From the NCBI RefSeq assembly GCF_046630315.1, contig NZ_LQBD01000013.1:1-64000 (forward strand): a DNA stretch of 64,000 bases, written 5' to 3'. The stretch's first letter is position 1. Each line of letters starts with the position of its first letter. Source of the stretch: Brucella anthropi_A. GTDB lineage: Bacteria > Pseudomonadota > Alphaproteobacteria > Rhizobiales > Rhizobiaceae. Under the pieces are notes generated by a model. That model worked only from the letters and a program-made list of their open reading frames with translations. It ran no database searches and was not told the origin of the DNA. Below are positions 34,214-42,621 of the stretch, one piece after another. A program made the position numbers and the translations under genes.

Positions 34214-34666
34214 TCAGGTCGAGGACAGGACCAGCAGGTCGCGACGCACCTCATCGCCATTGCCGCTTGAAAGTTGCTTCTCGATGGCCCCATGCGTTGC
34301 CTCCCAGATCGGCACCGCCGCAGCAAGGACGGCTCTGCCCGCCGCCGTCAGTTGCAGCAAGCGCTCGCGCCTGTCGTTCGGGTTGACGATGATCTCAACC
34401 CAGCCTTGCCGCTGCAAAGGCTTCAATGCGGCCGTCAGGGTTGTCTGGTCCATGGCCAGAAGTTCCGCGACCGGCTTCATTGGCGGCGGCGCAGGTCGAT
34501 TGAGCGACATCATCAGCGAGAATTGGCCATTTGTCAGCCCCACGGGGCGCAGGGCATCGTCAAAGCGGCGGGCGAGGGCGCGGGCAGCGCGCTGAACATG
34601 CAGACAGAGGCAGGTATCCCGAACCAGAAGTGTAGTTTCAAAAGGCACATCGAGGGTATTTGACAT
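34214..34666 (-). CDS. MarR-family regulator with N-terminal cysteines
   Basis: This 150-residue winged-helix protein has the helix-turn-helix KPVAELLAMDQTTLTAALKP and the wing NDRRERLLQLTAAG. Two cysteines near the N terminus (RDTCLCLHV) could serve as redox sensors, as in OhrR-type MarR proteins; this is inferred. It is divergent from a DUF899 thioredoxin-like gene across 93 bp that hold a 12-bp palindrome, its probable operator. Confidence 0.9.
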   Translation of the reverse strand: MSNTLDVPFETTLLVRDTCLCLHVQRAARALARRFDDALRPVGLTNGQFSLMMSLNRPAPPPMKPVAELLAMDQTTLTAALKPLQRQGWVEIIVNPNDRRERLLQLTAAGRAVLAAAVPIWEATHGAIEKQLSSGNGDEVRRDLLVLSST

Positions 34667-34677
34667 GCCCTATTAAT

Positions 34678-34689
34678 ATTGATATCAAT
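34678..34689. promoter_or_regulatory. Probable MarR operator
   Basis: ATTGATATCAAT is a perfect 12-bp palindrome, 12 bp upstream of the MarR start and in the shared divergent promoter region. The TTGATATCAA core is typical of MarR-family sites. Confidence 0.55.
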
Positions 34690-34759
34690 GTAAATCGTCA
34701 AGCAATAACATGATATTTGGGCACGGGCAGGGAGCAAAAGCCGGAGGAGGGCTAGCACC

Positions 34760-35485
34760 ATGAATGAGGTCGTATCCCGCGAGGTTTGGCTTGAGGCGCG
34801 CCGTGCGCTTCTGGCAAAGGAAAAGGAAGCCACCCATCTGCGCGACAAGGTCAATCGCGAGCGTCAGGCACTGCCCTGGGTGAAGGTCGACAAGGATTAC
34901 AGCTTTGACACGCCTTCCGGGCGCAAATCGCTTTCCGATCTGTTCGACGGTCGCAGCCAGTTGCTGATTTATCATTTCATGTTCGGTCCCGACTGGGATC
35001 AGGGCTGCACGGGATGCTCGTTCCTTGCTGATAATTTTGACGGTGCGGTGACGCATCTCAACAATCATGATGTGACGCTTGTTGCCGTTTCACGCGGGCC
35101 GCTGGCAAAACTGGAAGCCTACAAGAAGCGGATGGGGTGGCATTTCCCATGGGTTTCGGCTGAAGGCAGCGATTTCAATTTCGACTATCACGTCTCCTTC
35201 ACGAAGGATGAGCTCGAAAACGATCGTGTTTTCTATAATTTCGACAGATTGCCAGCCGCGGACGCCTTTGATGAGCTGCCGGGCATGAGCGCTTTCTACA
35301 AGGATGAAAGCGGCGCGATCTACCACACTTATTCAAGCTATGCCCGCGGCATCGAGGAATGGATCGGTACGCTGATGATCCTCGACCGCGCGCCCAAGGG
35401 CCGCAACGAAAACGGCACGATGCATTTCGTCAAGCGGCACGATGAGTATCAGGCACAGGCTTCCAGGCACGGCTGCTGCGGCTGA
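34760..35485 (+). CDS. DUF899 thioredoxin-like protein
   Basis: This 241-residue protein of the DUF899 family has a thioredoxin-like fold with the CxxC in DQGCTGCSFLADNF (about residue 80), followed by VTLVAVSRGPLAKLEAYKKR and WVSAEGSDFNFDYHV. A redox or thiol-dependent role is likely. It is divergent from the cysteine-containing MarR regulator and precedes a VOC protein by 39 bp, so the three probably form a stress-response unit. Confidence 0.88.
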   Translation: MNEVVSREVWLEARRALLAKEKEATHLRDKVNRERQALPWVKVDKDYSFDTPSGRKSLSDLFDGRSQLLIYHFMFGPDWDQGCTGCSFLADNFDGAVTHLNNHDVTLVAVSRGPLAKLEAYKKRMGWHFPWVSAEGSDFNFDYHVSFTKDELENDRVFYNFDRLPAADAFDELPGMSAFYKDESGAIYHTYSSYARGIEEWIGTLMILDRAPKGRNENGTMHFVKRHDEYQAQASRHGCCG

Positions 35486-35524
35486 TCGCTCGGACACGAC
35501 ATCCAATCCAAGGGAGGATATTCG

Positions 35525-36301
35525 ATGAATAAGAGCGCATCTCCGTTCGTCTGGTACGAACTCATGACAACAGATGCTGATAATGCCCAGGATTTCTATA
35601 CGAAAGTCGTCGGCTGGACCGCGAAGGATGCCGGTGTTCCCGGCATGAAATATACGCTGTTCGAAGTGCCCGGATGCATGATCGCAGGCATGATGTCGAT
35701 GGCCGACATGCCAAAGGAGGATTGCGGCGGCCAGCCCGGCTGGATCGGTTATGTCGGCGTGACAAGTGCCGATGACTATGCCCGCAAAGTCGAAGCGGAG
35801 GGCGGCAAGGTTCTCAGAGCCCCGCAGGATATTCCGGATATCGGGCGGTTTGCGATTGTGTCCGATCCGCAGGGAAGTGTTTTCGCACTCTTCGAGCCAA
35901 AGGACGACACGCCCCCGCCGGCTGATTTCGGTTCGCGCAAGCCGGGCCATCCGGGCTGGCATGAGCTGCATGCCCAAGATTGCGAGACGGTGTTTCCCTT
36001 CTATGAGAAAGTGTTCGGCTGGAAGCTCTCACGCAATTTCGATATGGGCCCGATGGGCAATTACAAGGTGTTCAGTGTCGATGGCGCTGACCATGGCGGG
36101 ATCATGACCGCACCGCCCGGCGCACCGGTTGGCTGGGGTTTTTACTTCATGGTCGACGGCGTGAAGGATGCGGCCGGCAGGATCAAGTCTCTGGGCGGAA
36201 CGGTTCTGCACGAACCGATGGAAGTGCCGAACGGCGATTGGGTTGTCAAAGGCAAGGACCCGCAAGGCGTGAACATCGCGCTTGTCTCGCCGAAACCGTA
36301 G
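35525..36301 (+). CDS. VOC (glyoxalase-like) two-domain protein
   Basis: This 258-residue protein contains two vicinal-oxygen-chelate modules (about 5-125 and 135-258), each starting with a FVWYELMTTD or GWHELHAQD strand and a D/E-x-x-x-F-Y helix. This arrangement is common for members described as glyoxalase/bleomycin-resistance-like. The reaction cannot be predicted. It follows the DUF899 gene with an AAGGGAGG ribosome-binding site and is likely co-regulated with it. Confidence 0.88.
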   Translation: MNKSASPFVWYELMTTDADNAQDFYTKVVGWTAKDAGVPGMKYTLFEVPGCMIAGMMSMADMPKEDCGGQPGWIGYVGVTSADDYARKVEAEGGKVLRAPQDIPDIGRFAIVSDPQGSVFALFEPKDDTPPPADFGSRKPGHPGWHELHAQDCETVFPFYEKVFGWKLSRNFDMGPMGNYKVFSVDGADHGGIMTAPPGAPVGWGFYFMVDGVKDAAGRIKSLGGTVLHEPMEVPNGDWVVKGKDPQGVNIALVSPKP

Positions 36302-36424
36302 GGCATGGCTCCCGAAAGCGGGAACCGTTCCGGCGGGGAAATCAGTTCACCGAACTGATTTCCGATCCGGCTGCGACCGGACAAGACACTGAAACCCTAT
36401 TGCCACTGTGAAAGAGATTGAGTA
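36302..36424. other. Intergenic hairpins after the VOC gene
   Basis: A TCCCGAAAGCGGGA hairpin (about 36309-36322) is followed by a 10-bp inverted repeat AAATCAGTTC/GAACTGATTT around ACC (about 36340-36362). Both may end or stabilise the VOC transcript. The unit resembles short intergenic mosaic repeats of Rhizobiales. Confidence 0.45.
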
Positions 36425-36434
36425 GAAGTGTCGT

Positions 36435-36544
36435 CACATCAAGAGTTGGGGCGACGCCCAACGCCAACCTGCCTTTCCGGGCAAGGTGGTACTCTCTGCA
36501 AGGGGAGGATGTGGCCAAACCGGCAATTATACGGATAAAGCCAC
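36435..36544 (+). promoter_or_regulatory. Structured metA leader, S-box (SAM riboswitch)-like
   Basis: CACATC (36435-36440) pairs with GATGTG (36508-36513), closing a multi-branch structure. Inside lie AAGAGTT near the 5' side, a TTGGG/CCCAA hairpin (36446-36461), a CCAACCTGCC/GGCAAGGTGG arm (36464-36489) and an ACTCTCTGCA segment. The layout (ATCAAGAG opening, GCAAGGTGGT, ...GGATGTG closing) recalls the SAM-I/SAM-IV clan. The closing strand also belongs to an alternative stem GTGGC/GCCAC (36511-36515 with 36540-36544), a plausible switch. The gene downstream makes a methionine precursor. I could not match the SAM-II (metA) consensus. Confidence 0.55.
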
Positions 36545-36581
36545 TCGCGTCTGCCCTGACACAACGAAGGACCGACGCGAC

Positions 36582-37502
36582 ATGCCGATTAAAATTCCTG
36601 ACGATCTGCCAGCAACCAGTGTTCTCGAAGCCGAGGGCGTCATGGTCATGCGTGAGGCAGACGCCATTCGTCAGGACATTCGGCCGCTGAAGATCGGTCT
36701 TCTCAACCTGATGCCCAACAAGGTCACGACCGAGACGCAGATTGCACGTCTTCTCGGCGCGACGCCGCTACAGGTCGAGCTTACGCTTGTCCGGATCACC
36801 AACCATGTGGCACGCCATACGCCTGCCGATCACATGCTGTCCTTCTACCAGCCATGGGAAGAGGTGAGGGACCAGCGTTTTGACGGCTTCGTCATCACGG
36901 GCGCTCCGGTCGAACGCCTCGAATTCGAGGAAGTCACCTATTGGGATGAAATGCAGCGTGTCTTCGACTGGACGCAGACCCATGTGCACCGGACGCTGAA
37001 CATATGCTGGGCTGCACAGGCTGCGGTTCACTATTTCCACGGCATGGCCAAATACGAATTGCCGGGCAAGGCGTCGGGCGTCTATAGCCAGCGCAACCTC
37101 GTGCCGTCATCGCCTTATCTTCGCGGCTTTTCCGACGATTTCAAAATCCCGGTTTCGCGCTGGACCGAAGTGCGCAAGAGCGACATTCCTGCCGACAGCG
37201 GATTGAAGGTGCTGGTCGACAGCCCTGAAACCGGGCTCTGCCTGCTGGACGATCCGCGTCATCGTTCGCTGCACATGTTCAATCATGTGGAGTATGACAC
37301 GACATCGCTTGCGGACGAGTATTTCCGCGACATTCAGGCTCAACCGGAAACGAAGGTTCCAGCGAATTATTTCCCCGGCGACGATGCGACGCGCCAGCCG
37401 GAAAACCGCTGGCGCAGCCACGCGCATCTTCTTTTCGGAAACTGGATCAACGAGATGTATCAATCCACGCCCTACGACCTCGACACTATCGGCAAGCGTT
37501 AA
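36582..37502 (+). CDS. metA: Homoserine O-succinyltransferase/acetyltransferase
   Basis: This 306-residue enzyme acylates L-homoserine in the first committed step of methionine synthesis. Family features are IGLLNLMPNKVTTETQIARL, the nucleophilic Cys in NICWAAQAAVHYF (about 142) and the catalytic His and Glu in MFNHVEYD (about 235). The chosen ATG has GAAGGA 10 bp upstream; longer in-frame starts would overlap the structured leader. Whether it prefers succinyl- or acetyl-CoA cannot be settled by eye. A GCCGGGTT hairpin follows the stop. Confidence 0.93.
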   Translation: MPIKIPDDLPATSVLEAEGVMVMREADAIRQDIRPLKIGLLNLMPNKVTTETQIARLLGATPLQVELTLVRITNHVARHTPADHMLSFYQPWEEVRDQRFDGFVITGAPVERLEFEEVTYWDEMQRVFDWTQTHVHRTLNICWAAQAAVHYFHGMAKYELPGKASGVYSQRNLVPSSPYLRGFSDDFKIPVSRWTEVRKSDIPADSGLKVLVDSPETGLCLLDDPRHRSLHMFNHVEYDTTSLADEYFRDIQAQPETKVPANYFPGDDATRQPENRWRSHAHLLFGNWINEMYQSTPYDLDTIGKR

Positions 37503-37510
37503 GGGCGCAG

Positions 37511-37541
37511 AACCCGGCGTCGCGATGTTGTATGCCGGGTT
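37511..37541 (+). terminator. Hairpin after metA
   Basis: AACCCGGC (37511-37518) pairs with GCCGGGTT (37534-37541), 8 bp past the metA stop. No T-run follows, so it may be a Rho-assisted end. Confidence 0.5.
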
Positions 37542-37588
37542 GCGAGGCAAGGTTTCGGTAAAGGCAGTCTCACTGCTTTTACGGGCGA

Positions 37589-38680
37589 TCAGCTGGCGGC
37601 GCGCGCCAGCCACCTATGCCATTCATCTTCCGAGCCGTGGAAGACGTTGAGGTCGATCTTCCCGTTTACGCCCTGCGACAGGCCTGATCCCGAATATTGC
37701 CAGAATGTCCACGGACGGCCCGGATAGACCTTGGACGGGTGCTGGGCGACCGCTCGCAGCCAGAACGGATAATTGGTGAAGGCGCCTTTCAGGTTGTCGT
37801 CATAGAAATCCGGCGCGGTATAGATGATCGGCCGCTTTCCATAATGCTGTTCGAGCCTGTCCATGAAGACCTGCATCTTTTCCCGCACCTGGGCCGGAGA
37901 AGGCCGCCGCTTGCAGGACGAATCGCCGTTCCATTCCACGTCGATGACGGGGGGAAGCGCATCCGCATCCCTGGGAACATTACGGATAAACCAGTCGGCC
38001 TGCTGGCTTGCCACGCGACACCAGTAGAAGAAGTGATAGGCGCCGCGCTTGATGCCCGCCGCTTTCGCCGCGCGCCAATTCCTGGCAAACATGGGGTCGA
38101 GATGGTCGCCGCCATCGGTTGCCTTGATATAGGCGAAGTTTGCGCCCTGCGTGCGCAGTTTCACCCAGTCGATATCGCCCTGCCAGCGGGAGACGTCCAC
38201 GCCATGCACGGCGAGCTTGCGCGGCGAAGAGCGCCCGAAATTGATCGGTTTCGCATCACGAAAGCGGTGGCTGTAGATTTTCGTGCGTTCCTGCGGTGCA
38301 AGTCGCACCGGCGGATAGGCTGCGACCTCCGGCTTGGGAACCGAGATGCGCGCCTGTGGGCGTTCTTGTGGCTGTTCCACGGTCCGTTCCGGCGGCCTTG
38401 GTTGCGGCGTGACGGCTGCCGGGGGCTCGGCCTTGAACGGGCCTGCATCCGGTATGGGGCCAGCCCATGCCAGGACTTCTTCCCGCTCGGCAACAGGCAT
38501 TGGCTGCGGTGCGCGCGCCATCTCGCTCAACGGGGCGGGCGGAACCGGACGCGTGATCGAACTCGTTGTCTCCGCCGAGGTTTTCGTCTGGAGCATGATG
38601 CCGTCGATGCCGGAACTCGACGTACAGCCTGTCAAAGCGGCACAGGCAAGGGCAATGACCGATACAACCGAAGAACGCAT
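37589..38680 (-). CDS. GH25 lysozyme-like lipoprotein
   Basis: This 363-residue protein starts with a lipoprotein signal (MRSSVVSVIALACAALTGC; lipobox LTGC, Cys19). A Pro-rich linker of about 120 residues precedes the GH25 muramidase domain (about 150-360) with HGVDVSRWQGDIDW and the catalytic acids of VIDVEWNGDS. It would cut the N-acetylmuramyl-beta-1,4-N-acetylglucosamine bond of peptidoglycan in the periplasm. The ATG chosen gives a proper signal peptide; an in-frame start 60 bp upstream would bury it. It stands alone between metA and the MocR gene. Confidence 0.9.
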   Translation of the reverse strand: MRSSVVSVIALACAALTGCTSSSGIDGIMLQTKTSAETTSSITRPVPPAPLSEMARAPQPMPVAEREEVLAWAGPIPDAGPFKAEPPAAVTPQPRPPERTVEQPQERPQARISVPKPEVAAYPPVRLAPQERTKIYSHRFRDAKPINFGRSSPRKLAVHGVDVSRWQGDIDWVKLRTQGANFAYIKATDGGDHLDPMFARNWRAAKAAGIKRGAYHFFYWCRVASQQADWFIRNVPRDADALPPVIDVEWNGDSSCKRRPSPAQVREKMQVFMDRLEQHYGKRPIIYTAPDFYDDNLKGAFTNYPFWLRAVAQHPSKVYPGRPWTFWQYSGSGLSQGVNGKIDLNVFHGSEDEWHRWLARAAS

Positions 38681-38794
38681 GAGCACCCGTAACGCAAAAC
38701 AAATGGCTGCAACGCTCGTTGCGAGCGAATTGCTAACCAAAGCTTACCGGGAAATGCTGAATCCAAAGTTTACGAAATTGCTAATGATCATTCT

Positions 38795-40219
38795 CTAATG
38801 CGATTGTTCGAGAATTTTTATGAGCCTTGTTGCAGACGTCTCCAATGCGGCTTCATCAAATCCTGAGAAACCGAGGATAAGTCCCTGGCGCGGCGTCAGT
38901 TTTGTATAAAGCGCCGAGAGGGGGTGAACCTCGATGCCAGCCTCCGCGAGCATGGAGGCCAGGCGGATATCGCTTTGTCCGTCCGGCAAGGCCAGCAGCA
39001 GCGAGAGTCCGGCGGGCGGAGCCTCAATTCGGAAAAGTTTCGGCTCACCGGGCGCCAGTGCCGCGATGAGCCTGCGGCGGCGCGATGCATATATGCGGCG
39101 CATGCGCCTGATGTGCTGGGCAAAGGCGCCCGTCTCGATAAAACTGGCCAATGCCGGCTGGGCCAATGGCGACGGCGCGGGAAACAGGGTTTGTCGCAGC
39201 ACTTTGAACGGATCGGCCATATGTGAGGGTACGATGAGAAAGCCAAGGCGCAGGAGTGGCGAGAAGACCTTGGAGAAGCTTCCGATATAAAGAATGCGTT
39301 CCGGGTCGAGCGACAGGAGAGCGGGCAGGGGTTGGCCGACATAACGGTGCTCGCTGTCATAATCATCTTCGATTATGAGCGCGTCGTATTCTCGCGCCCA
39401 GGCAATCAGTTCCAGGCGGCGCCCCAAGGCCATGGTCACGCCGGTCGGGTGGTGTCGTGCCGGTGTGACGAAGGCAGCACGCGCATCGACGGCTTTCTCA
39501 CGACCCGCCGAGACATCAAGACCGCTGCCATCGACCCGAACGGGGATGATGTCGAGACCGTTGGCGCCAAGGATCTTGCGCGCCGGCGGATAGCCGGGCT
39601 CCTCCATCCAGAGCTTGTCGTTTGAGGTAAACAGCGCTTCCCGGATGAGGGAAAGAGCGTCTGCGCTGCCGCCGGTAATGATGATCTGATCCGGCGATAC
39701 GATCATGCCCCGCCATTCGTGCAAATGACGCGACAGCGCTGATCGCAGGCGATGAAAACCGAACACATCGCGGCTGTCCAGCAGATCGGCGGAAGGATTG
39801 CGCCAGACGCGCCCGAGCAGTTTGCCCCACTCATCATGTGGAAAATGATCGCTATCGAACACGCCAAGCCGAAAGGGGCCGATTTCCTCGCGATGAAACC
39901 GCGGCTGCGTTGCCGTCCTGCCCGGAGAGGGCTGGCCAATGGTCAGGCTGGTATCCGGCAGTTCGGCAACGACGCGGGTGCCCGATCCTTGCCGTCCTTC
40001 CAGATAACCCTCGGCAATCAACTGGTCGAACGCGGCAAGAACCGTGGTGCGGGAGAGGCCGAGTTCCACAGACAAGGCACGTGTGGAAGGCAATCTCGCA
40101 TTCGGCTTCAGGCGGCCCGCCAGGACTGCCTGTCTGATCTGTTCAACCAATTGGGCGGCAAGTGAAACCTCACTCGCACGATCAATCCCGAATTCCGGCA
40201 CGCTGTTGGAAAGTGGCAT
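38795..40219 (-). CDS. MocR/PdxR-type regulator (GntR-aminotransferase fusion)
   Basis: This 474-residue protein has an N-terminal GntR winged helix (LKPNARLPSTRALSVELGLS) and a C-terminal fold-type I aminotransferase domain with the PLP lysine in YIGSFSKVFSPLLRLGF. Such regulators sense PLP or amino-acid adducts. It is divergent, by 81 bp, from an FMN split-barrel gene of the pyridoxamine-phosphate-oxidase superfamily, so that gene is its probable target. Confidence 0.92.
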   Translation of the reverse strand: MPLSNSVPEFGIDRASEVSLAAQLVEQIRQAVLAGRLKPNARLPSTRALSVELGLSRTTVLAAFDQLIAEGYLEGRQGSGTRVVAELPDTSLTIGQPSPGRTATQPRFHREEIGPFRLGVFDSDHFPHDEWGKLLGRVWRNPSADLLDSRDVFGFHRLRSALSRHLHEWRGMIVSPDQIIITGGSADALSLIREALFTSNDKLWMEEPGYPPARKILGANGLDIIPVRVDGSGLDVSAGREKAVDARAAFVTPARHHPTGVTMALGRRLELIAWAREYDALIIEDDYDSEHRYVGQPLPALLSLDPERILYIGSFSKVFSPLLRLGFLIVPSHMADPFKVLRQTLFPAPSPLAQPALASFIETGAFAQHIRRMRRIYASRRRRLIAALAPGEPKLFRIEAPPAGLSLLLALPDGQSDIRLASMLAEAGIEVHPLSALYTKLTPRQGLILGFSGFDEAALETSATRLIKILEQSH

Positions 40220-40252
40220 CTTCTGAATTGTCTAAATTGGTTATTTCTTCAA

Positions 40253-40282
40253 GGCCACTATGCGGGCAGTCTGGCCAAATAT
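40253..40282. promoter_or_regulatory. Direct repeat in the MocR promoter region
   Basis: GGCCACTAT (40253-40261) and GGCCAAATAT (40273-40282) are nearly the same and start 20 bp apart. MocR proteins often bind direct repeats in the shared divergent promoter. The match is short, so this is tentative. Confidence 0.35.
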
Positions 40283-40300
40283 AAAGGAGAAATATCGGCC

Positions 40301-40963
40301 ATGATGACAGCCCCTTCCGAACGCAGCCGTGTCAAACGCATGCATGAACGCGGTGCCTATGATGCAGCCACGGTTCATTCGATTATCGACGCTCAACCCC
40401 TGGCGCATGTGGCCTATGTGTTCAGCGGAACGCCCTATGTCTCACCAACGCTGGTCTGGCGGGAAGGCAATTTCATTTACTGGCATGGCTCATCCGCCAG
40501 CCGCATGCTTGAAAGCTGCGACGAAACGGAAGTCTGCGTGAGTTTTACGCTGCTCGATGGGTTGGTTCTGGCCCGTTCGGCCTTTCACCACTCCTGCAAT
40601 TATCGCTCTGTCATGGCTTTCGGTACGGCGCGCAAGGTTTCGAACGTTGCGGCGAAGGAACACCATTTGCGCAGTTTCGTGAACGGTCTTTTCCCCGGAC
40701 GCTGGGAAGGGTTGCGCCCGATGATGGCAAAGGAACTGAAGGCCACCATGCTTCTGGAACTGGAGTTGAACGAGGCTTCGGCAAAGGTTCGTTCCGGCCC
40801 GCCGAAGGACGACGATGCTGACTATGCGCTGCCGATCTGGGCGGGCATCATTCCCATGAGCATGCAGATGGGTGCGCCGATCGACGATGGACGTGTTCTG
40901 CCGGGCGTTGCTGCTCCGGACGCCGTCATGCCGTTCGGCTATGGGGCGGAAGCAGCGGAATAA
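40301..40963 (+). CDS. Pyridoxamine 5'-phosphate oxidase family (FMN split barrel) protein
   Basis: This 220-residue protein resembles the COG3467-type flavin-binding split-barrel proteins: SRVKRMHERGAYDAATVHSI, VAYVFSGTPYVSPTLVWREG, YWHGSSASRML and LARSAFHHSCNYRSVMAFGT. It probably binds FMN and may act as a reductase or in vitamin B6-related chemistry. It is divergent from the MocR regulator and converges with the Lrp gene, 12 bp away. Confidence 0.88.
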   Translation: MMTAPSERSRVKRMHERGAYDAATVHSIIDAQPLAHVAYVFSGTPYVSPTLVWREGNFIYWHGSSASRMLESCDETEVCVSFTLLDGLVLARSAFHHSCNYRSVMAFGTARKVSNVAAKEHHLRSFVNGLFPGRWEGLRPMMAKELKATMLLELELNEASAKVRSGPPKDDDADYALPIWAGIIPMSMQMGAPIDDGRVLPGVAAPDAVMPFGYGAEAAE

Positions 40964-40975
40964 ACCGCCGACGGC

Positions 40976-41407
40976 TCAAGCGGGTCCGAGGAAGATATGT
41001 GTCTCGGACTTCGCAATCCCGTCCATTGCGCGAATGCCTGTTACCAGCCGATGAAATTCGTTCATGTTGGGAACTTCGATCTCGGCGATCAGATCCCACG
41101 TTCCGTTGGTGGTGTTGACTGCGGAAAAGCCGGGGTTTTTGCGCAAGGTCGCGATCACGCTTTTGATGTTTCGTCCGGTGAGTTCGATCATCATGATGCC
41201 GCGGATCATGTCGGTGGAACCATGATCCTTCAGCCGAACTGTAAAGCCGGCGATAACACCCGATGCGATCAGCCGTTCCATCCGGCTCTGGATTGTGCCC
41301 CGCGCCACTCCGAGAATGCTTGCAAGCGTCGGGATGGACGCGCGCGCGTTAACGCGCAATTCCGAGATTAATCGTTGATCCAGATCATCCATCATTCCAC
41401 CGCTCAT
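40976..41407 (-). CDS. Lrp/AsnC-family regulator
   Basis: This 143-residue regulator has a helix-turn-helix (SIPTLASILGVARGTIQSRM) and a C-terminal RAM ligand-binding domain (GTWDLIAEIEVPNMNEFHRL). It is divergent from the amino-acid ABC importer operon, so it probably controls that operon in response to the imported amino acid. Confidence 0.92.
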   Translation of the reverse strand: MSGGMMDDLDQRLISELRVNARASIPTLASILGVARGTIQSRMERLIASGVIAGFTVRLKDHGSTDMIRGIMMIELTGRNIKSVIATLRKNPGFSAVNTTNGTWDLIAEIEVPNMNEFHRLVTGIRAMDGIAKSETHIFLGPA

Positions 41408-41567
41408 TTGACGATTTCGTCAGTTTGATTGCGTTTATCGCAGATTACTGGACATTTCTATACAAGAATGACGTTTTCGTTGATCCTTTGCTTCGTTAGC
41501 GTGCTTGAAAATAAACAAGCCGGATAAGCAGAAACACAACCGGCAAGGGGAATTCGGAGGTGGATCG

Positions 41568-41750
41568 ATGGAGTTTTCTTTCTCCTGCTCCTGGGTAACC
41601 GGGACGCGACGGTCTTGTCTGTTCCGAATAGGTTTTCCCGAGAAATTTGCCGCCGCCCGTTGGGCGTCGACGATCTGGAAAGATGCGCCTATCTGGCGCT
41701 CGGAACGGGCATCGCCCGTGATCGCGTTACGATCACTTAGGAGAAAATGA
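41568..41750 (+). CDS. Possible 60-codon upstream frame before the amino-acid transporter
   Basis: A frame starting MEFSFSCSWVTGTRRSCLFR has a very good ribosome-binding site (CGGAGG, 9 bp upstream of its ATG). It ends one base before the ATG of the solute-binding protein, whose own AGGAG site lies inside its last codons. It has several Cys, Trp and Arg residues and no known homology that I recognise. It may be a leader frame that couples translation, or chance. The rest of the 41408-41751 region should hold the divergent promoters. Confidence 0.35.
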   Translation: MEFSFSCSWVTGTRRSCLFRIGFPEKFAAARWASTIWKDAPIWRSERASPVIALRSLRRK

Positions 41751-41751
41751 A

Positions 41752-42528
41752 ATGAAAACCCTTCTGTCTTCACTCATTGCAGCTGGCGTCGGCGCTTTGA
41801 TGATGCTTGCGCCCGCGCATGCGGACGACCTCCAAAAGGTCAAGCAGAGCGGCGAATTGCGTATAGGCATGAGTGGCGTTTTTCCGCCGTTCAGCTTTGT
41901 TGATGGTCAGAACCAGGTCGTCGGTTTCGATGTCGATATCGGAACTGAAATCGCCAAGCGGCTCAGTGTGAAGCCGGTTGTCGTGACCACCGCTTTCGAC
42001 GGCATCATTGCCGGGCTGCGTGCGGGCAAGTTCGACATTGTTGTCGGCAGCATGAGCATCACGCCGGAGCGCGAAAAGGCCGTCGATTTCGCAGGCCCTT
42101 ACTATCGCGGTGGACGTGGCATCTTCGTGACCGAAGCTTCGCCGATCAAGTCCATGGACGAACTGAAGCAGGGCAAGACTATTGCCGTGACGCTCGGCGA
42201 AACCAGCGACAAGTGGGCGCGCGAGCAGGGTGGCTGGACCGTCCGAACCTACAAGGGTATCCCCGAACTGCTGCTTGAACTCCGTTCGGGGCGTGTGGAC
42301 GCTATTGCTTCGGATGATATTCCGATCCTGATCGCCATCAAGGAAAGCGGCGAGAAAGTTCGCCAGCTCGACACGCCCGAGCTTCAGGGCACCGACAATG
42401 TCGGGATTGCTCTGCGCAAGGGGAACCCTGAGCTGAAGGATGCGATCAACAAAGCTCTCGACGACATGAAAGCCGACGGTACCTACGAGAAGATCTCGAA
42501 CAAGTGGATCGGTCGCGACATCCGCTAA
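41752..42528 (+). CDS. Polar amino-acid ABC transporter substrate-binding protein (family 3)
   Basis: This 258-residue periplasmic protein has a signal peptide (MKTLLSSLIAAGVGALMMLA, cleavage near AHA-D) and the family-3 pattern GELRIGMSGVFPPFSFVDGQ, VGFDVDIGTEIAKRL, FDIVVGSMSITPEREKAVDF and the closing YEKISNKWIG. It feeds the two permeases and the ATPase that follow. Substrate is a polar or cationic amino acid or derivative; the RocB-like hydrolase in the operon hints at an arginine-like or N-acyl compound. Confidence 0.92.
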   Translation: MKTLLSSLIAAGVGALMMLAPAHADDLQKVKQSGELRIGMSGVFPPFSFVDGQNQVVGFDVDIGTEIAKRLSVKPVVVTTAFDGIIAGLRAGKFDIVVGSMSITPEREKAVDFAGPYYRGGRGIFVTEASPIKSMDELKQGKTIAVTLGETSDKWAREQGGWTVRTYKGIPELLLELRSGRVDAIASDDIPILIAIKESGEKVRQLDTPELQGTDNVGIALRKGNPELKDAINKALDDMKADGTYEKISNKWIGRDIR

Positions 42529-42621
42529 TCGCATGAAACCCCATGCCGGGACGGCAGTTGGAATAAACGTCCCGGCAGCATGTCTTTCCGGCTTGGTTTT
42601 CCAGACAGGAAAGGGGAGATA

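Noticed and set aside
36500..36582. SAM-II (metA-type) riboswitch
   Set aside because: The GAUUUG and GCUAAA-type elements of the SAM-II pseudoknot were not found; the visible folding fits the SAM-I/IV layout better.
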